64,000 nt of DNA from Actinotalea lenta (GTDB lineage: Bacteria > Actinomycetota > Actinomycetes > Actinomycetales > Cellulomonadaceae): NCBI RefSeq assembly GCF_030586465.1, contig NZ_JAUQYP010000001.1, positions 2,848,721 through 2,912,720 on the forward strand. Direction: 5' to 3'. The position numbers and the translations under genes are program-made. Every line of letters begins with the position of its first letter. Position 1 is the first letter of the stretch. Below, one piece after another: positions 1 to 12,299 of this stretch. Below the pieces are notes generated by a model. It made no database searches. It had not been told where the DNA came from and saw only the letters and a list, made by a program, of their open reading frames with translations.

Positions 1-455
1 ATCATCGCCAGGGTCGCGATGAAGGCGACGACCTTGCCGTAGGCGATCAGCACCCCGTTGACGAGCCCCGCTCCCGCCCCTACTGCGAGCGCGGTGAACA
101 CCATGACGCTCCAGTGCAGGTTCTCCGCCATCGTCTGGGTCGCGAGCGTGGTCGCCCAGACCGAGGCGAGGCCGAGCACCGAGCCGACCGAGAGGTCGAT
201 GCCACCGCCGGTGATCACGAAGGTCATGCCGACCGAGAGCACGCCGATCACCGCGGCCAGGCGCAGGATCGTCATGAGGTTGTCGATGCTCGCGAAGCGC
301 TCGCCGGCCGTCACGACCCCGAACACGCACAGCAGGCCCAGGGCGATGACCAGTCCGATGTTGCGGCCGGCTGCGCCGGACATCATCCGGCGCAGCACGC
401 CGGGAGCCGTGACCGCGTCGGCAGACGTGACGGGCGAGAGGTCGGTGGCGCTCAC
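1..455 (-). CDS. Sugar ABC transporter permease (RbsC-like), C-terminus cut by window edge
   Basis: This encodes a membrane permease of a carbohydrate importer of the ribose/xylose/galactose (CUT2) class. About 151 N-terminal residues are visible. A polar N-terminus is followed by hydrophobic segments, and the signature ITGGGIDLSVGSVLGLAS typical of RbsC-type permeases is present around residues 80-97. The GTG start at 455 overlaps the TGA of the ATPase gene (GTGA, 452-455), so the two are translationally coupled, with the ATPase first. The gene runs off the left edge, and a substrate-binding protein would be expected beyond it. The sugar cannot be told from this fragment. Confidence 0.9.
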   Translation of the reverse strand, partial: MSATDLSPVTSADAVTAPGVLRRMMSGAAGRNIGLVIALGLLCVFGVVTAGERFASIDNLMTILRLAAVIGVLSVGMTFVITGGGIDLSVGSVLGLASVWATTLATQTMAENLHWSVMVFTALAVGAGAGLVNGVLIAYGKVVAFIATLAM

Positions 456-2005
456 GCGGCACTCCCTTCCATGACGAGATCAAGAACGGCGTGCTCGTCG
501 ATCAGCTCCGCGGGTCCGGTGTGGACCACCCGGCCCTCCGAGATCACCAGGACGGTGTCGGCCAGCCCGAGCACCTCGTCGATCTCGCTGGAGACGATCA
601 CGACGGCCGCGCCCCGCTCGGCGAGCCGGCGCACGAGCCCGTAGATCTCAGCGCGCGCGCCCACGTCGACGCCCCTGGTCGGCTCGTCGAGGAGCAGGAC
701 GCGGCAGCCGTGCTCCAGCCAGCGCGCGAGCATGGCCTTCTGCTGGTTCCCGCCGGAGAACGTCCGGGCCGTGCGGTCGGGGTCCGCCGGGCGCAGGTCG
801 GTCGCGAGGAGCTGTTGGCGGGCCGCGCCCCGCTCGGCGCGCTCGTCCAGGAATCCCGCCCTGGCGAACCGCGCGAACGACGACAGCGTGATGTTCCGGT
901 ACAGCGGCTCGTCGAGCAGGAGCCCCTGGCGCTTGCGTTCCTCCGGAGCGAGTCCCGCCCCGGCCGCGACGGCAGCGGACACGGAGCCCGGCCGGAGCCG
1001 GCGACCCGCCACCTCGACGGTGCCCGCTGTCGCGCGACGGGCCCCGACGATGGTCTCGAGGATCTCCGAGCGCCCGGAGCCGACCAGGCCGGCAAGGCCG
1101 ACGACCTCGCCGGCGCGGACGGAGAAGGACACGCCCTCGAACCGCCCGGCGAGGCCGAGCCCGTCGACCCTCAGGAGGACCTCGGCGTCGGCCGGCACGC
1201 CGGCCCGCCGGGGGAAGGCGTGCTCGACCGTGCGACCGGTCATCAGCCGGATCAGGTCACGTGTGGGCGTGCTCGCGGGGAGACCCGCCGCGACCGTCCT
1301 GCCGTCCTTGAGCACCGTGATCCGGTCGCCGACCTGGCGGATCTCCTCCAGGCGGTGGGAGATGTAAACGACGGCCACGCCCTGGCCGGTGAGCTCCCGG
1401 ACCACCCGGAAGAGGTTGGCCACCTCCTCGGAGTCGAGGACCGCGGAGGGCTCGTCCATGATGATCACCCGAGCCCGGTGCGACAGCGCGCGTGCCATGC
1501 TCACGATCTGCTGCTCTGCGGCCGAGAGACGACCAACCTCCGTCGTCGGCGAGATCCCAGGGTGCCCGAGCCGCGCGAGCAGCTCGGCCGTCCTGCCCAG
1601 CAGCTCGCGGCGCCGGGTGAAGCCTCCTCGTGTGATCTCGTGCCCGAGGAAGACGTTCTCGGCGACGCTCAGGCCGTCGACCACGTCGAGCTCCTGGTAC
1701 ATCGTCGCGACGCCGGCTCGCAGGGCCGCGACCGGGTTGGGCACGCTCAGCGCGCGCCCCTCGAACTCGATCGAGCCGGAGTCGGGCTGGTGCGCGCCCG
1801 AGAGGACCTTGATCAGGGTGGACTTGCCGGCGCCGTTCTGGCCGAGGAGGCAGTGGACCTCACCAGCCACGACCTCCAGGTCGACACCGTCGAGCGCCTT
1901 GGCACCCGGGAAGTGCTTGACGATCCCGTGCATGTGCAGCAGCACATCGGACGGGACGGTGGGGCCCGCTCCGGGGCAGCCCTCCGACTGGACGCCGTCG
2001 ACCAT
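452..2005 (-). CDS. Sugar ABC transporter ATP-binding protein (RbsA/MglA/XylG-like)
   Basis: This is a double-domain ATPase of about 517 residues that energises import through the overlapping permease. The first nucleotide-binding domain has Walker A GQNGAGKS and Walker B VIIMDEPS. The second has a degenerate P-loop (GLVGSGRS), the signature FSGGNQQK and Walker B LLLDEPTRGVD. A degenerate second P-loop is usual in CUT2 ATPases. The frame stays open upstream to 2716, but homology begins just after the ATG at 2005 (LLHMHGIVKHFPG about 24 residues in), so 2005 was chosen. There is no good ribosome binding site, so the start is approximate. The divergent ROK regulator probably controls it. Confidence 0.9.
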   Translation of the reverse strand: MVDGVQSEGCPGAGPTVPSDVLLHMHGIVKHFPGAKALDGVDLEVVAGEVHCLLGQNGAGKSTLIKVLSGAHQPDSGSIEFEGRALSVPNPVAALRAGVATMYQELDVVDGLSVAENVFLGHEITRGGFTRRRELLGRTAELLARLGHPGISPTTEVGRLSAAEQQIVSMARALSHRARVIIMDEPSAVLDSEEVANLFRVVRELTGQGVAVVYISHRLEEIRQVGDRITVLKDGRTVAAGLPASTPTRDLIRLMTGRTVEHAFPRRAGVPADAEVLLRVDGLGLAGRFEGVSFSVRAGEVVGLAGLVGSGRSEILETIVGARRATAGTVEVAGRRLRPGSVSAAVAAGAGLAPEERKRQGLLLDEPLYRNITLSSFARFARAGFLDERAERGAARQQLLATDLRPADPDRTARTFSGGNQQKAMLARWLEHGCRVLLLDEPTRGVDVGARAEIYGLVRRLAERGAAVVIVSSEIDEVLGLADTVLVISEGRVVHTGPAELIDEHAVLDLVMEGSAA

Positions 2006-2132
2006 GAGCTGCACACTACGCAGGTTCTGCTTGCCGTCAAGCAAAAGATGCGCACCGCTTGGCTCGTTATGAGATCGTGATCCACAAAAGAAGCACGATG
2101 CTTGGCACAAGGGGGTGTGCTTGACTTCCGCC
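2006..2132. promoter_or_regulatory. Divergent promoter region between sugar ABC operon and ROK regulator
   Basis: This gap separates divergently read genes and is clearly AT-richer than its surroundings around 2040-2105 (for example CACAAAAGAAGC at 2082-2093 and CGTTATGAGATCG at 2064-2076). Both promoters and the operator of the ROK regulator should lie here. No perfect palindrome was seen, and I could not fix individual -10 and -35 boxes, so only the region is called. Confidence 0.5.
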
Positions 2133-3314
2133 ATGGACTCGCTCACCAAGGCCTCGGGCCGCCCGGCCGGCGTGGGCGAGCTGTTCCAGCTCCTGCGGGA
2201 CGGCCACGCCCGAACCCGGGCCGAGCTGGCCCAGACCACCGGGCAGAGCCGCTCGACGATCGCCGCCCGCGTGGACCTCCTGCTGGCGTCCGGCCTGGTG
2301 GCCCCCGCAGGCGAGGCGACGTCGACGGGCGGCCGGCCGCCGGCCACGTTCGCGTTCCGGCCGGACGCACGCATCGTGCTCGCGATCGACCTCGGCGCGA
2401 CCCACGCGCGGCTCGCGGTCACCGATCTCGCGTCCTCGGTCCTCACCGAGCACCAGGAGCACGTCACGATCGCAGACGGGCCCCAGGCGGTGCTCGACCG
2501 GCTGGGAGCGCTCGGCACCCAGCTCGTCGCCGGGTCCGGACGGTCGCTCGCCGATCTCGCCGGCGTGGGCGTCGGCTTGCCCGCCCCCGTCGACCACGAG
2601 ACCGGGCGCCCGACGAGCCCACCCATCATGCCCGGCTGGGACCGCGCCGACGTGCCCGCCCAGCTCGGCCGGTGGTTCCCTGCCCCGGTTCTCGTCGACA
2701 ACGACGTCAACATCATGGCCCTCGGCGAGCGACGGACCCACTACCCGGACGTCGATCACCTGCTGTTCGTCAAGGTCGCCACCGGCATCGGCGCCGGCGT
2801 GATCTCGGACGGCGAGCTGCGCCGCGGGGCCCAGGGCGCAGCCGGCGACCTCGGACACATCGCGGTTCCCGGCGGACCGGACGTGCTGTGCCACTGCGGC
2901 AACCACGGGTGCCTGGAGGCGATCGCCAGCGGAGGAGCGATCGCAGCAGGGCTGCGCCGCGAGGGCGTCCAGGCGTCGAACGGGGCCGACGTGATCGCCC
3001 TGGTCAAGGCGGGCAACCCGCAGGCGACCGCCGCGGTCCGCGAGGCCGGCAGGACGATCGGCAGCGTCCTGGCGGGCGTCGTCAGCATGCTCAACCCCTC
3101 CGTGATCGTGATCGGCGGGAACCTGGCCAGCGCGGGTGAGTTCCTGCTGGCCGGGATCCGCGAGGTCGTCTACCGGCGCTCACCTCCGCTCGCCACGCAG
3201 CACCTGCGCATCGTTGCGAGCCACACGAAGGGCCGGGCGGGTGTCCTGGGGGCCAGCGCGATGGCGGCCGAGCACGCGCTCTCCCCCGCTGCGATCGAGG
3301 CCCTCGTCCCCTGA
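2133..3314 (+). CDS. ROK-family transcriptional regulator
   Basis: This is a NagC/XylR-type sugar-responsive repressor of about 393 residues from ATG 2133; a GTG at 2115 would add six. Residues about 12-75 form a winged-helix domain (ARTRAELAQTTGQSRSTI is the recognition region). The rest is a ROK kinase-like fold with the phosphate loop DLGATHARLAVTD and the zinc-binding hallmark CHCGNHGCLEAI. Family members bind a sugar in the ROK domain and release DNA. It is divergent from the sugar ABC genes, so it most likely represses that operon. The inducer is unknown. Whether it retains kinase activity cannot be judged; DNA-binding members usually do not. Confidence 0.9.
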   Translation: MDSLTKASGRPAGVGELFQLLRDGHARTRAELAQTTGQSRSTIAARVDLLLASGLVAPAGEATSTGGRPPATFAFRPDARIVLAIDLGATHARLAVTDLASSVLTEHQEHVTIADGPQAVLDRLGALGTQLVAGSGRSLADLAGVGVGLPAPVDHETGRPTSPPIMPGWDRADVPAQLGRWFPAPVLVDNDVNIMALGERRTHYPDVDHLLFVKVATGIGAGVISDGELRRGAQGAAGDLGHIAVPGGPDVLCHCGNHGCLEAIASGGAIAAGLRREGVQASNGADVIALVKAGNPQATAAVREAGRTIGSVLAGVVSMLNPSVIVIGGNLASAGEFLLAGIREVVYRRSPPLATQHLRIVASHTKGRAGVLGASAMAAEHALSPAAIEALVP

Positions 3315-3319
3315 GCGCA

Positions 3320-3340
3320 GGCGGGCCCGGGATGCCCGCC
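3320..3340. terminator. Terminator-like hairpin between convergent genes
   Basis: GGCGGGC (3320-3326) pairs with GCCCGCC (3334-3340) across a 7-nt loop. It lies in the 44-nt gap between the convergent ROK and GNAT genes and could serve both strands. There is no U-tract, as is common in high-GC actinobacteria. Confidence 0.5.
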
Positions 3341-3358
3341 GCGCACCCGCGGAACCGG

Positions 3359-6534
<3,176 letters not shown>

Positions 6535-6535
6535 C

Positions 6536-6541
6536 TAGGCT
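6536..6541 (+). promoter_or_regulatory. Putative -10 box of S9 peptidase gene (TAGGCT)
   Basis: TAGGCT lies 8 nt before ATG 6550, with no Shine-Dalgarno sequence between. This fits a leaderless or nearly leaderless transcript. Confidence 0.5.
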
Positions 6542-6549
6542 GGCCGTCC

Positions 6550-8616
6550 ATGGATCACGCGGCCCCCGACGCGGCGTCGGACCCGTACGCCTGGCTCGAG
6601 GCGGTGGACGGCGACCGGGCGATGGCGTGGGTCCGCGAGCGCAACGCCGAGACCCTGTCCGGGCTCGCCTCGACACCGGGGTTCGCGGCCACCCGGGACG
6701 CCATCCGCGAGGTGCTGGACTCACCCGACAAGATCCCCGACGTCAGCCTGGTGGGTGACCGGCTCTACAACCTGTGGCGCGACGCCGAGCACCCCCGGGG
6801 CCTCTGGCGCCGCACCACGTGGGAGTCCTACCGGACCGCGAGCCCCGACTGGGAGGTCGTCCTGGACCTCGACGCGCTCAACGCGGCCGAGGGAGAGGAC
6901 TGGGTGTGGCACGGCGCGACGGTCCTTCGCCCGGACCACCGCCGCGCCCTCGTCGCGCTGTCGCACGGCGGCTCCGACGCGGACGTGACCCGCGAGCTCG
7001 ACCTGGTGGAGCGCACGTGGGTGACCCCCCCGGGGGGGTTCTACCGGCCGGAGGCCAAGGGCGGCCTGGCGTGGGTCGACCAGGACACCGTGCTGGTGAC
7101 CACGGACCTGGGTCCGGGCACCACGACCACGTCGGGCTACCCGCGCACCGTCCGGCTGTGGCGGCGCGGCACCCCCCTGGCAGAGGCCGAGGAGATCTTC
7201 GCCGCCCACGAGGACGACCTCGCGGTCGACGCCTGGCACGACCCCACGCCGGGCTTCTCCCGCGAGCTGGTCCGTCGCGCGATCGACTTCTACTCCTCCG
7301 AGCTGCACCTGCGGCGACCCGACGGCACCCTGGTCCGCGTCGACGTGCCGCTGAGTGCCGAGACCTCGGTGCACCGCGAGTGGCTCCTCATCCAGCTCCG
7401 CGAGCCGTGGACCGTGGCCGGTGCGGCGCACGCGACCGGCAGCCTCCTGGCGACGCCGCTGGAGGACTGGCTCGCGGGCCGGCGCGAGCTCACCGTCGTG
7501 TTCGTCCCCACCGCGACCACCTCGCTGGCCGGCCTGACGTGGACCCGGCACCACCTGGTGATGACCGTGCTCGAAGACGTCCGCAGCCAGGTCCACGTCC
7601 TCACGCCTCCGGAGCCGGCCCGAGCATCGGTGCCGTGGCCGGCCGAAGCGCTGCCCGGCCAGGAGGACCTGGTCACCACCACCGCACGCTCGGTGGACCG
7701 GATCGAGTCCGACGCCGTCTGGCTGGTCAGCACCGGCTTCACGACCCCGACGACGCTGTCCGTCCAGGAGGTGGGTGCACCGACGGGGCCCGAGGCGCTC
7801 AAGAGCGCGCCCGCCTTCTTCGACGCCCGAGGCGTCACGGTCGCCCAGCACTTCGCGGAGTCGGCCGACGGCACGCAGATCCCGTACTTCCTGGTCCGGG
7901 GGCGCGATGCGCCCACCGACGGGACGGCGCCCACCCTGCTGTACGGGTACGGGGGCTTCGAGATCTCGTTGCTGCCCTCCTACTCGGGCACGCTCGGACG
8001 CGCCTGGCTGGCGGACGGCGGCGTCTACGCGCTCGCGAACATCCGCGGCGGCGGCGAGTACGGGCCGGCGTGGCACCAGGCAGCACTGCGCGAGCACCGA
8101 CACCGCGCCTACCAGGACTTCGCGGCGGTCGCCCAGGACCTGGTCCGGCGCGGCGTGACCTCGCCCGAGCACCTCGGGGTCCAGGGCGGATCGAACGGCG
8201 GCCTCCTCACCGGCAACGTGCTCACCCAGTACCCGGATCTCGTGGGCGCCGTGGTGATCCAGGTGCCGCTGGCGGACATGCGGCGCTACTCCCACCTGCT
8301 CGCGGGCGCGTCCTGGATGGCCGAGTACGGCGACCCCGACGACCCCGAGGACTGGGAGTTCATCCGGACCTTCTCGCCGTACCACCTGCTCGACGCCACC
8401 CAGGACTACCCGCCGGTCCTGGTGACCACGTCGACCAGGGACGACCGCGTGCACCCGGGCCACGCGCGCAAGCTCGCGGCCTGGCTGCGCGACCACGGCA
8501 AGGACGTCACGTACTACGAGAACGTCGAAGGGGGGCACGGCGGCGCGGCCGACAACGGCCAGGCGGCTTTCATGGCCGCGCTCGCCTACCGCTTCCTGGC
8601 CCGGCGCCTGGCGTAG
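6550..8616 (+). CDS. Prolyl oligopeptidase family (S9A) serine peptidase
   Basis: This is a cytosolic serine peptidase of about 688 residues. The N-terminal about 400 residues form a beta-propeller-like region, starting with the typical DPYAWLEAVDGDRAMAWVRE. The C-terminal alpha/beta-hydrolase domain carries the nucleophile in GGSNGG (Ser about 548), the acid within RDDRVHP, and His about 663 in GGHGG. There is no signal peptide. The reading frame stays open far upstream, but homology starts at ATG 6550 and a TAGGCT box precedes it. A run of seven C followed by seven G (7025-7038) lies inside the propeller region. It is convergent with the downstream secreted-repeat gene. Confidence 0.92.
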   Translation: MDHAAPDAASDPYAWLEAVDGDRAMAWVRERNAETLSGLASTPGFAATRDAIREVLDSPDKIPDVSLVGDRLYNLWRDAEHPRGLWRRTTWESYRTASPDWEVVLDLDALNAAEGEDWVWHGATVLRPDHRRALVALSHGGSDADVTRELDLVERTWVTPPGGFYRPEAKGGLAWVDQDTVLVTTDLGPGTTTTSGYPRTVRLWRRGTPLAEAEEIFAAHEDDLAVDAWHDPTPGFSRELVRRAIDFYSSELHLRRPDGTLVRVDVPLSAETSVHREWLLIQLREPWTVAGAAHATGSLLATPLEDWLAGRRELTVVFVPTATTSLAGLTWTRHHLVMTVLEDVRSQVHVLTPPEPARASVPWPAEALPGQEDLVTTTARSVDRIESDAVWLVSTGFTTPTTLSVQEVGAPTGPEALKSAPAFFDARGVTVAQHFAESADGTQIPYFLVRGRDAPTDGTAPTLLYGYGGFEISLLPSYSGTLGRAWLADGGVYALANIRGGGEYGPAWHQAALREHRHRAYQDFAAVAQDLVRRGVTSPEHLGVQGGSNGGLLTGNVLTQYPDLVGAVVIQVPLADMRRYSHLLAGASWMAEYGDPDDPEDWEFIRTFSPYHLLDATQDYPPVLVTTSTRDDRVHPGHARKLAAWLRDHGKDVTYYENVEGGHGGAADNGQAAFMAALAYRFLARRLA
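7025..7038. repeat. Homopolymer palindrome C7G7 inside S9 peptidase gene
   Basis: Seven C are followed by seven G, encoding part of Thr-Pro-Pro-Gly-Gly-Phe. It is a perfect 14-bp palindrome and a likely slippage site. Confidence 0.9.
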
Positions 8617-8636
8617 TGCCCGCCGATGTCCCCGTC

Positions 8637-9959
8637 TCAGGAGGCCGGCACGAGGTCGAGGTAGAGCACCATCGGGTCCCAGCTCTGCACGAGGGTCTGC
8701 CCCGGGAGGAGCCTGAACACCGTCGCGGTGTCCCACGTGGCGGCGCCGTCGGCGAATCCCGGCAGCCAGCCGTCGCGCGTCGCACCGACCTTCACCTCAC
8801 CGGGCGCCAGACCGTCCACCCGGTATCGACCGTCGCCGTCCGAGACCGTCCGTGCCAGGACCGCGCCCGACCCGGCGTCGTAGACCGTGACGGTCGCCTC
8901 GGCCAACGGGTCCATCCAGCCCAGCACCTGACCCGAGACGGCGGGCCGGGCGTAGATGGTCAGGGAGGTCCCCACCACGTCACCGCCGACGAGGGTGAAG
9001 GTCGCGGCTCCGGCGAGATCGTCGGCCTGACCGGCGTAGACCGGTAGCCACCCGTCCTTCTCTGCCCGCAGGGTGTAGGTCCCCGGCGCGAGGCCGTCGA
9101 ACCGGAAGTCGCCCAGGGCGTCGGTCACGGTCGTGTCCCGGACCGTCCCGTCCGCCGGGTCGAGCAGGAAGACCGTCACGTCCCGGAGCGGGTCGTCCCA
9201 GCCGAGCTCGGGGTCGTCCCGGATCCCGAGCACCTGGCCGAGCAGTGTCGACGTCGGGGTCAGATCGATGTACAGGACGACCGGGTCCCACGACTGCGTC
9301 AAGGTCTCACCGGGCTCGAGCGTGTACACCGTCGCGTCCGAGAGCGCGCGCACGCCGTCGGCGAAGCCCGGCAGCCAGCCTTCCTTGGACGCGCCGACCT
9401 TCACGTCGCCCGGGGGCAGCCCCGAGATCCGGTACGTGGTCTCGAACTCACCCAGCTGCACCGACGTGATCGGTTGGTCGTCCGCCGCGTCGTACACGGT
9501 GACCGTGGCTCCGCCGAGGGGATCGAAGTTGCCGAGCACCTCGCCCGCGATCGTCGCCGTGACGGGCAGAGCGAACCGGACCACGAGGGGGCGCCCGTGC
9601 CGGACCGACAGGACCGTCGCGCCCGCCCGCTCGGCTGCGAGCGGGTACCAGGTCACCCGGTCCTGCGCGGTGGCCCTCAGCACGACCTCCCCGACGGGCA
9701 CCCGGCTCACCCGGAAGATCCCGCTGCGGCCCGAGGTCGCAGTCGCCAGGACGTCACCGCCCTGAGGATCGATGACATCGACGACGACTCCCGGCACGGG
9801 GCCCACCGCATCGGTCACGACACCGCGCACCGTTCCCGTGCGGGGCGGTGCCGCAGCGGCGGTGCCGACATCGAGGGCGAGGACCAGGGCGGCGAGCGCA
9901 AGGACGGCGGCACCGCGGAGTCGCAGGGACGGAACCCCGAACCGCTCGACCGCACGCAT
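8637..9959 (-). CDS. Secreted protein with carboxypeptidase-regulatory-like repeats
   Basis: This protein of about 440 residues has a clear Sec signal peptide (Arg-rich start, then an Ala/Leu-rich core, likely cut after the AAAA near residue 38). Four beta-sandwich units resembling CarboxypepD_reg domains follow, each beginning like GTVRGVVTDAVGPVPGVVV or GQVLG.DPL..ATVTVYD. Two units share a closely similar tail, with GWLPGFADG, then a hydrophobic segment, then QSWDPVVLYIDL or QSWDPMVLYLDL. No catalytic domain, LPXTG motif or membrane anchor is seen. It may be a surface adhesion or scaffold protein; the function is unknown. ATG 9959 was chosen because it begins the signal peptide and follows GAGAGGCAGAGCC. 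Confidence 0.8.
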   Translation of the reverse strand: MRAVERFGVPSLRLRGAAVLALAALVLALDVGTAAAAPPRTGTVRGVVTDAVGPVPGVVVDVIDPQGGDVLATATSGRSGIFRVSRVPVGEVVLRATAQDRVTWYPLAAERAGATVLSVRHGRPLVVRFALPVTATIAGEVLGNFDPLGGATVTVYDAADDQPITSVQLGEFETTYRISGLPPGDVKVGASKEGWLPGFADGVRALSDATVYTLEPGETLTQSWDPVVLYIDLTPTSTLLGQVLGIRDDPELGWDDPLRDVTVFLLDPADGTVRDTTVTDALGDFRFDGLAPGTYTLRAEKDGWLPVYAGQADDLAGAATFTLVGGDVVGTSLTIYARPAVSGQVLGWMDPLAEATVTVYDAGSGAVLARTVSDGDGRYRVDGLAPGEVKVGATRDGWLPGFADGAATWDTATVFRLLPGQTLVQSWDPMVLYLDLVPAS

Positions 9960-10142
9960 GGCTCTGCCTCTCGTCCAGGTCGTCGGCGACCGCCGGACGC
10001 GGCGCCGGTGCACCCCTGTCGACGCTACGCAGACCGCGGGCCTCGGGAAGAGCCGAACCGCCTGTCCACTCAGCGTGGGCGCCACTCCGGTGCGCGTCGG
10101 GCAGCACAGGGGGCCCTCTCCTCGACGGGCCCTGCTACCGGC
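9960..10142. other. Intergenic gap upstream of secreted-repeat gene
   Basis: The gap lies between two leftward genes. It must hold the promoter of the secreted-repeat gene and any terminator of the MetE-like gene. GGGCCC at 10111-10116 and 10127-10132 could form a short hairpin. No confident promoter was found. Confidence 0.4.
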
Positions 10143-11174
10143 CTAGTGGGCGCGCTCGGCCAGGACCTGGGCGACCCGGACCGCTGTGCGGGTCTCGTAC
10201 GCCGCGGCCTGGAGGTTGCCGAGCACCTGGTCCCCGGCTCCGCTGGTGTCCGTGTGCACCACCACGTCGGCCAGCCCGGCCCGGGGCAGGCCGACGTCTC
10301 GCCAGGGTCGGTGGATGACCCGAGCGATCTTGGGCACGTCCGGACCACCTTTGCGGGGATGCTCGCGGGGCAGGCCGAACCACATCTGGGTGCCGCGCTC
10401 GACCAGCGGGGCGAGCTTCTCCCACTGGCTCCCGCGCACCCCGGCCGCCGCCACCCCGAGGCCGTCCGCGGACGTCGCCGCCAGCACGTCCAGGCTCCTG
10501 GTGGCCAGCCGCGCGCCGCCGTGCACCACGACCCGCGCCGCCCCGGCCGACCGGAGCGTGCCCACCATCCGTTCGAGCACCGCGGCCGCGGCAGCCCGGT
10601 CCACGGCGGGAAGCCTGTCGTGCCCCGAGGCCGCCGACACGGCCCCGCCCAGCACGTCCGGGAGGCTGGGCTCGCGCAGCACGGCGACCAGCTCGGCGTG
10701 CGGCGCAGCCTCGCGCACCCGGCGCGCCAGCAGGTCGAGACCGTCGGCGAGCGCGTCCACCAGCGCACGCACCGCGCCGGCGTCGGACAGCACGCGCTCC
10801 TCCCGGGCGAGCCACAGGGCAGCCGCGAGCGACCACGGTCCGCGCGAGGTCACCACGAGGGGGCCCGCCCACACGTTCCCGAGCACCGCGAGCGCGTCGA
10901 GGTCCTCCCGCAGCAGGGCCGCGGACCGCTCCAGGTCGGGCCCCGGACGCTCGGTGAGCGTCCAGCCACGTGGTCCCAGCTCGACAGCCATGCCCTCGAG
11001 CAGCGCGGCGGTACGTGCCGTCGACGCGGCGTACGGACCCCGCTTGGGCATGTGGACCACCGGCGGCATGCCGACCACGCCGGCGGGCGTGCCGGCGAGC
11101 TCGGTGAACGCGACGTCCTGCGCCTTGAGGACCTTGTGACCGGGCCACGGACCGAGGGCGGTGACCCCGGTCAT
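10143..11174 (-). CDS. MetE/UROD-like TIM-barrel protein lacking zinc ligands
   Basis: This 343-residue protein is of the family often labelled methionine synthase, vitamin-B12 independent, because it resembles the C-terminal half of MetE (start [12 protein letters not shown], later [21 protein letters not shown] and [14 protein letters not shown]). It contains no cysteine at all, so it lacks the zinc-thiolate site needed for homocysteine methylation and is unlikely to be a methionine synthase. Its ATG overlaps the mnmA stop (ATGA, 11171-11174). The same neighbour is seen next to mnmA and ligA in mycobacteria and relatives (from memory Rv3015c), which suggests a conserved but unassigned role. 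Confidence 0.8.
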   Translation of the reverse strand: MTGVTALGPWPGHKVLKAQDVAFTELAGTPAGVVGMPPVVHMPKRGPYAASTARTAALLEGMAVELGPRGWTLTERPGPDLERSAALLREDLDALAVLGNVWAGPLVVTSRGPWSLAAALWLAREERVLSDAGAVRALVDALADGLDLLARRVREAAPHAELVAVLREPSLPDVLGGAVSAASGHDRLPAVDRAAAAAVLERMVGTLRSAGAARVVVHGGARLATRSLDVLAATSADGLGVAAAGVRGSQWEKLAPLVERGTQMWFGLPREHPRKGGPDVPKIARVIHRPWRDVGLPRAGLADVVVHTDTSGAGDQVLGNLQAAAYETRTAVRVAQVLAERAH

Positions 11175-12274
11175 CCGTCCCGTCCGTGGTCAGCGCCGCG
11201 CCGCACGCGGTCGACCGTGGCCTGGACGGCCACCCTGTCCCCGACGTAGCAGACCACCGACTGACCGGGAGCGAGGCCCCGCACGGGTGCGTCCAGGGCC
11301 ACCTCGAGCCGGTCCTCCGTCCCGTGCCACCGGGCCGGCACCGGCTCGCCGTGGGCGCGCAGCTGCGCTCTCCCCTGCCCGGCCAGGCCGGCCGGTGAGT
11401 CGAACCAGACCGCGTCGACACCCTGCAGCCCGCGCACCGACAACAGCTCGGCGGCGCCCACCACGACGGTGTTCGTCGCCGGACGCACGTCCAGGACGTA
11501 GCGCGGGCGGCCGTCGGGCGCCGGGTGGCGCAGTCCGAGCCCCTTGCGCTGGCCGACGGTGAACCCCCACGCCCCCTCGTGCCGTCCCAGCACCGCACCG
11601 TCCTCGTCCACCACGTCCCCGGGACGCGAGCCGAGGCGCTCACGCAGGAACCCCTGGGTGTCGCCGTCCGCGACGAAGCACAGGTCGTAGGAGTCCGGCT
11701 TGGCGCTCACGGGGAGCCCCCGCGCGGCGGCCTCCGTCCGGACGTCGTCCTTGGAGGACACCTCGCCCAGCGGGAACATCGCACGGGCCAGCCGGTCCGG
11801 GCCCATCACGGCGAGCACGTAGGACTGGTCCTTGGCCGCATCACGCGCGCGGTGCAGGCTCCGCGCTCCGTCACCGCCGACCGCCACCCGCGCGTAGTGG
11901 CCGGTGCACACCGCGTCGAAGCCGAGTGCCGTGGCCCTGTCCAGCAGCGCCGTGAACTTGATGTGCTCGTTGCAGCGCACGCACGGGTTCGGGGTCCGCC
12001 CCGCCGCGTACTCCGCCAGGAAGTCCGCGACCACCGTCTGCTCGAACCGCTCGGACAGGTCCCACACGTAGTACGGGATGCCGAGCACGTCGGCACACCG
12101 CCGCGCGTCCGACGCGTCCTCGATCGTGCAGCAGCCGCGCGAGCCGGTCCGGTGCTCGTCCCGCGTCCGCGACAAGGCCATGTGCACGCCGACGACGTCG
12201 TGGCCCGCGTCCACCGCCCGGGCCGCGGCCACCGCGGAGTCCACCCCGCCGGACAGGGCCGCCAGCACGCGCAT
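11171..12274 (-). CDS. mnmA: tRNA-specific 2-thiouridylase MnmA
   Basis: MnmA puts the 2-thio group on the wobble uridine of tRNA Lys, Glu and Gln, with sulfur delivered ultimately from a cysteine desulfurase. The 367-residue protein has the PP-loop [10 protein letters not shown] at the N-terminus, the catalytic cysteine in [12 protein letters not shown] (Cys about 98), a second conserved cysteine in [11 protein letters not shown] (Cys about 199), and GHYARV. ATG 12274 gives the family's usual N-terminus directly before the PP-loop. A TACCCT box lies 7 nt upstream. iscS ends 25 nt upstream on the same strand, and the next gene overlaps its stop by 4 nt. Confidence 0.96.
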   Translation of the reverse strand: MRVLAALSGGVDSAVAAARAVDAGHDVVGVHMALSRTRDEHRTGSRGCCTIEDASDARRCADVLGIPYYVWDLSERFEQTVVADFLAEYAAGRTPNPCVRCNEHIKFTALLDRATALGFDAVCTGHYARVAVGGDGARSLHRARDAAKDQSYVLAVMGPDRLARAMFPLGEVSSKDDVRTEAAARGLPVSAKPDSYDLCFVADGDTQGFLRERLGSRPGDVVDEDGAVLGRHEGAWGFTVGQRKGLGLRHPAPDGRPRYVLDVRPATNTVVVGAAELLSVRGLQGVDAVWFDSPAGLAGQGRAQLRAHGEPVPARWHGTEDRLEVALDAPVRGLAPGQSVVCYVGDRVAVQATVDRVRRGADHGRDG

Positions 12275-12281
12275 GCGCACC

Positions 12282-12287
12282 AGGGTA
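12282..12287 (-). promoter_or_regulatory. Putative leaderless -10 box of mnmA (TACCCT)
   Basis: On the minus strand TACCCT ends 7 nt before the mnmA ATG, in the short iscS-mnmA gap. mnmA may therefore have its own start of transcription as well as read-through from iscS. Confidence 0.4.
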
Positions 12288-12299
12288 CCGGCCGGCTCG

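Noticed and set aside
10143..11174. Naming this gene metE or methionine synthase
   Set aside because: No cysteine is present, so the catalytic zinc site is missing; only the fold is shared.
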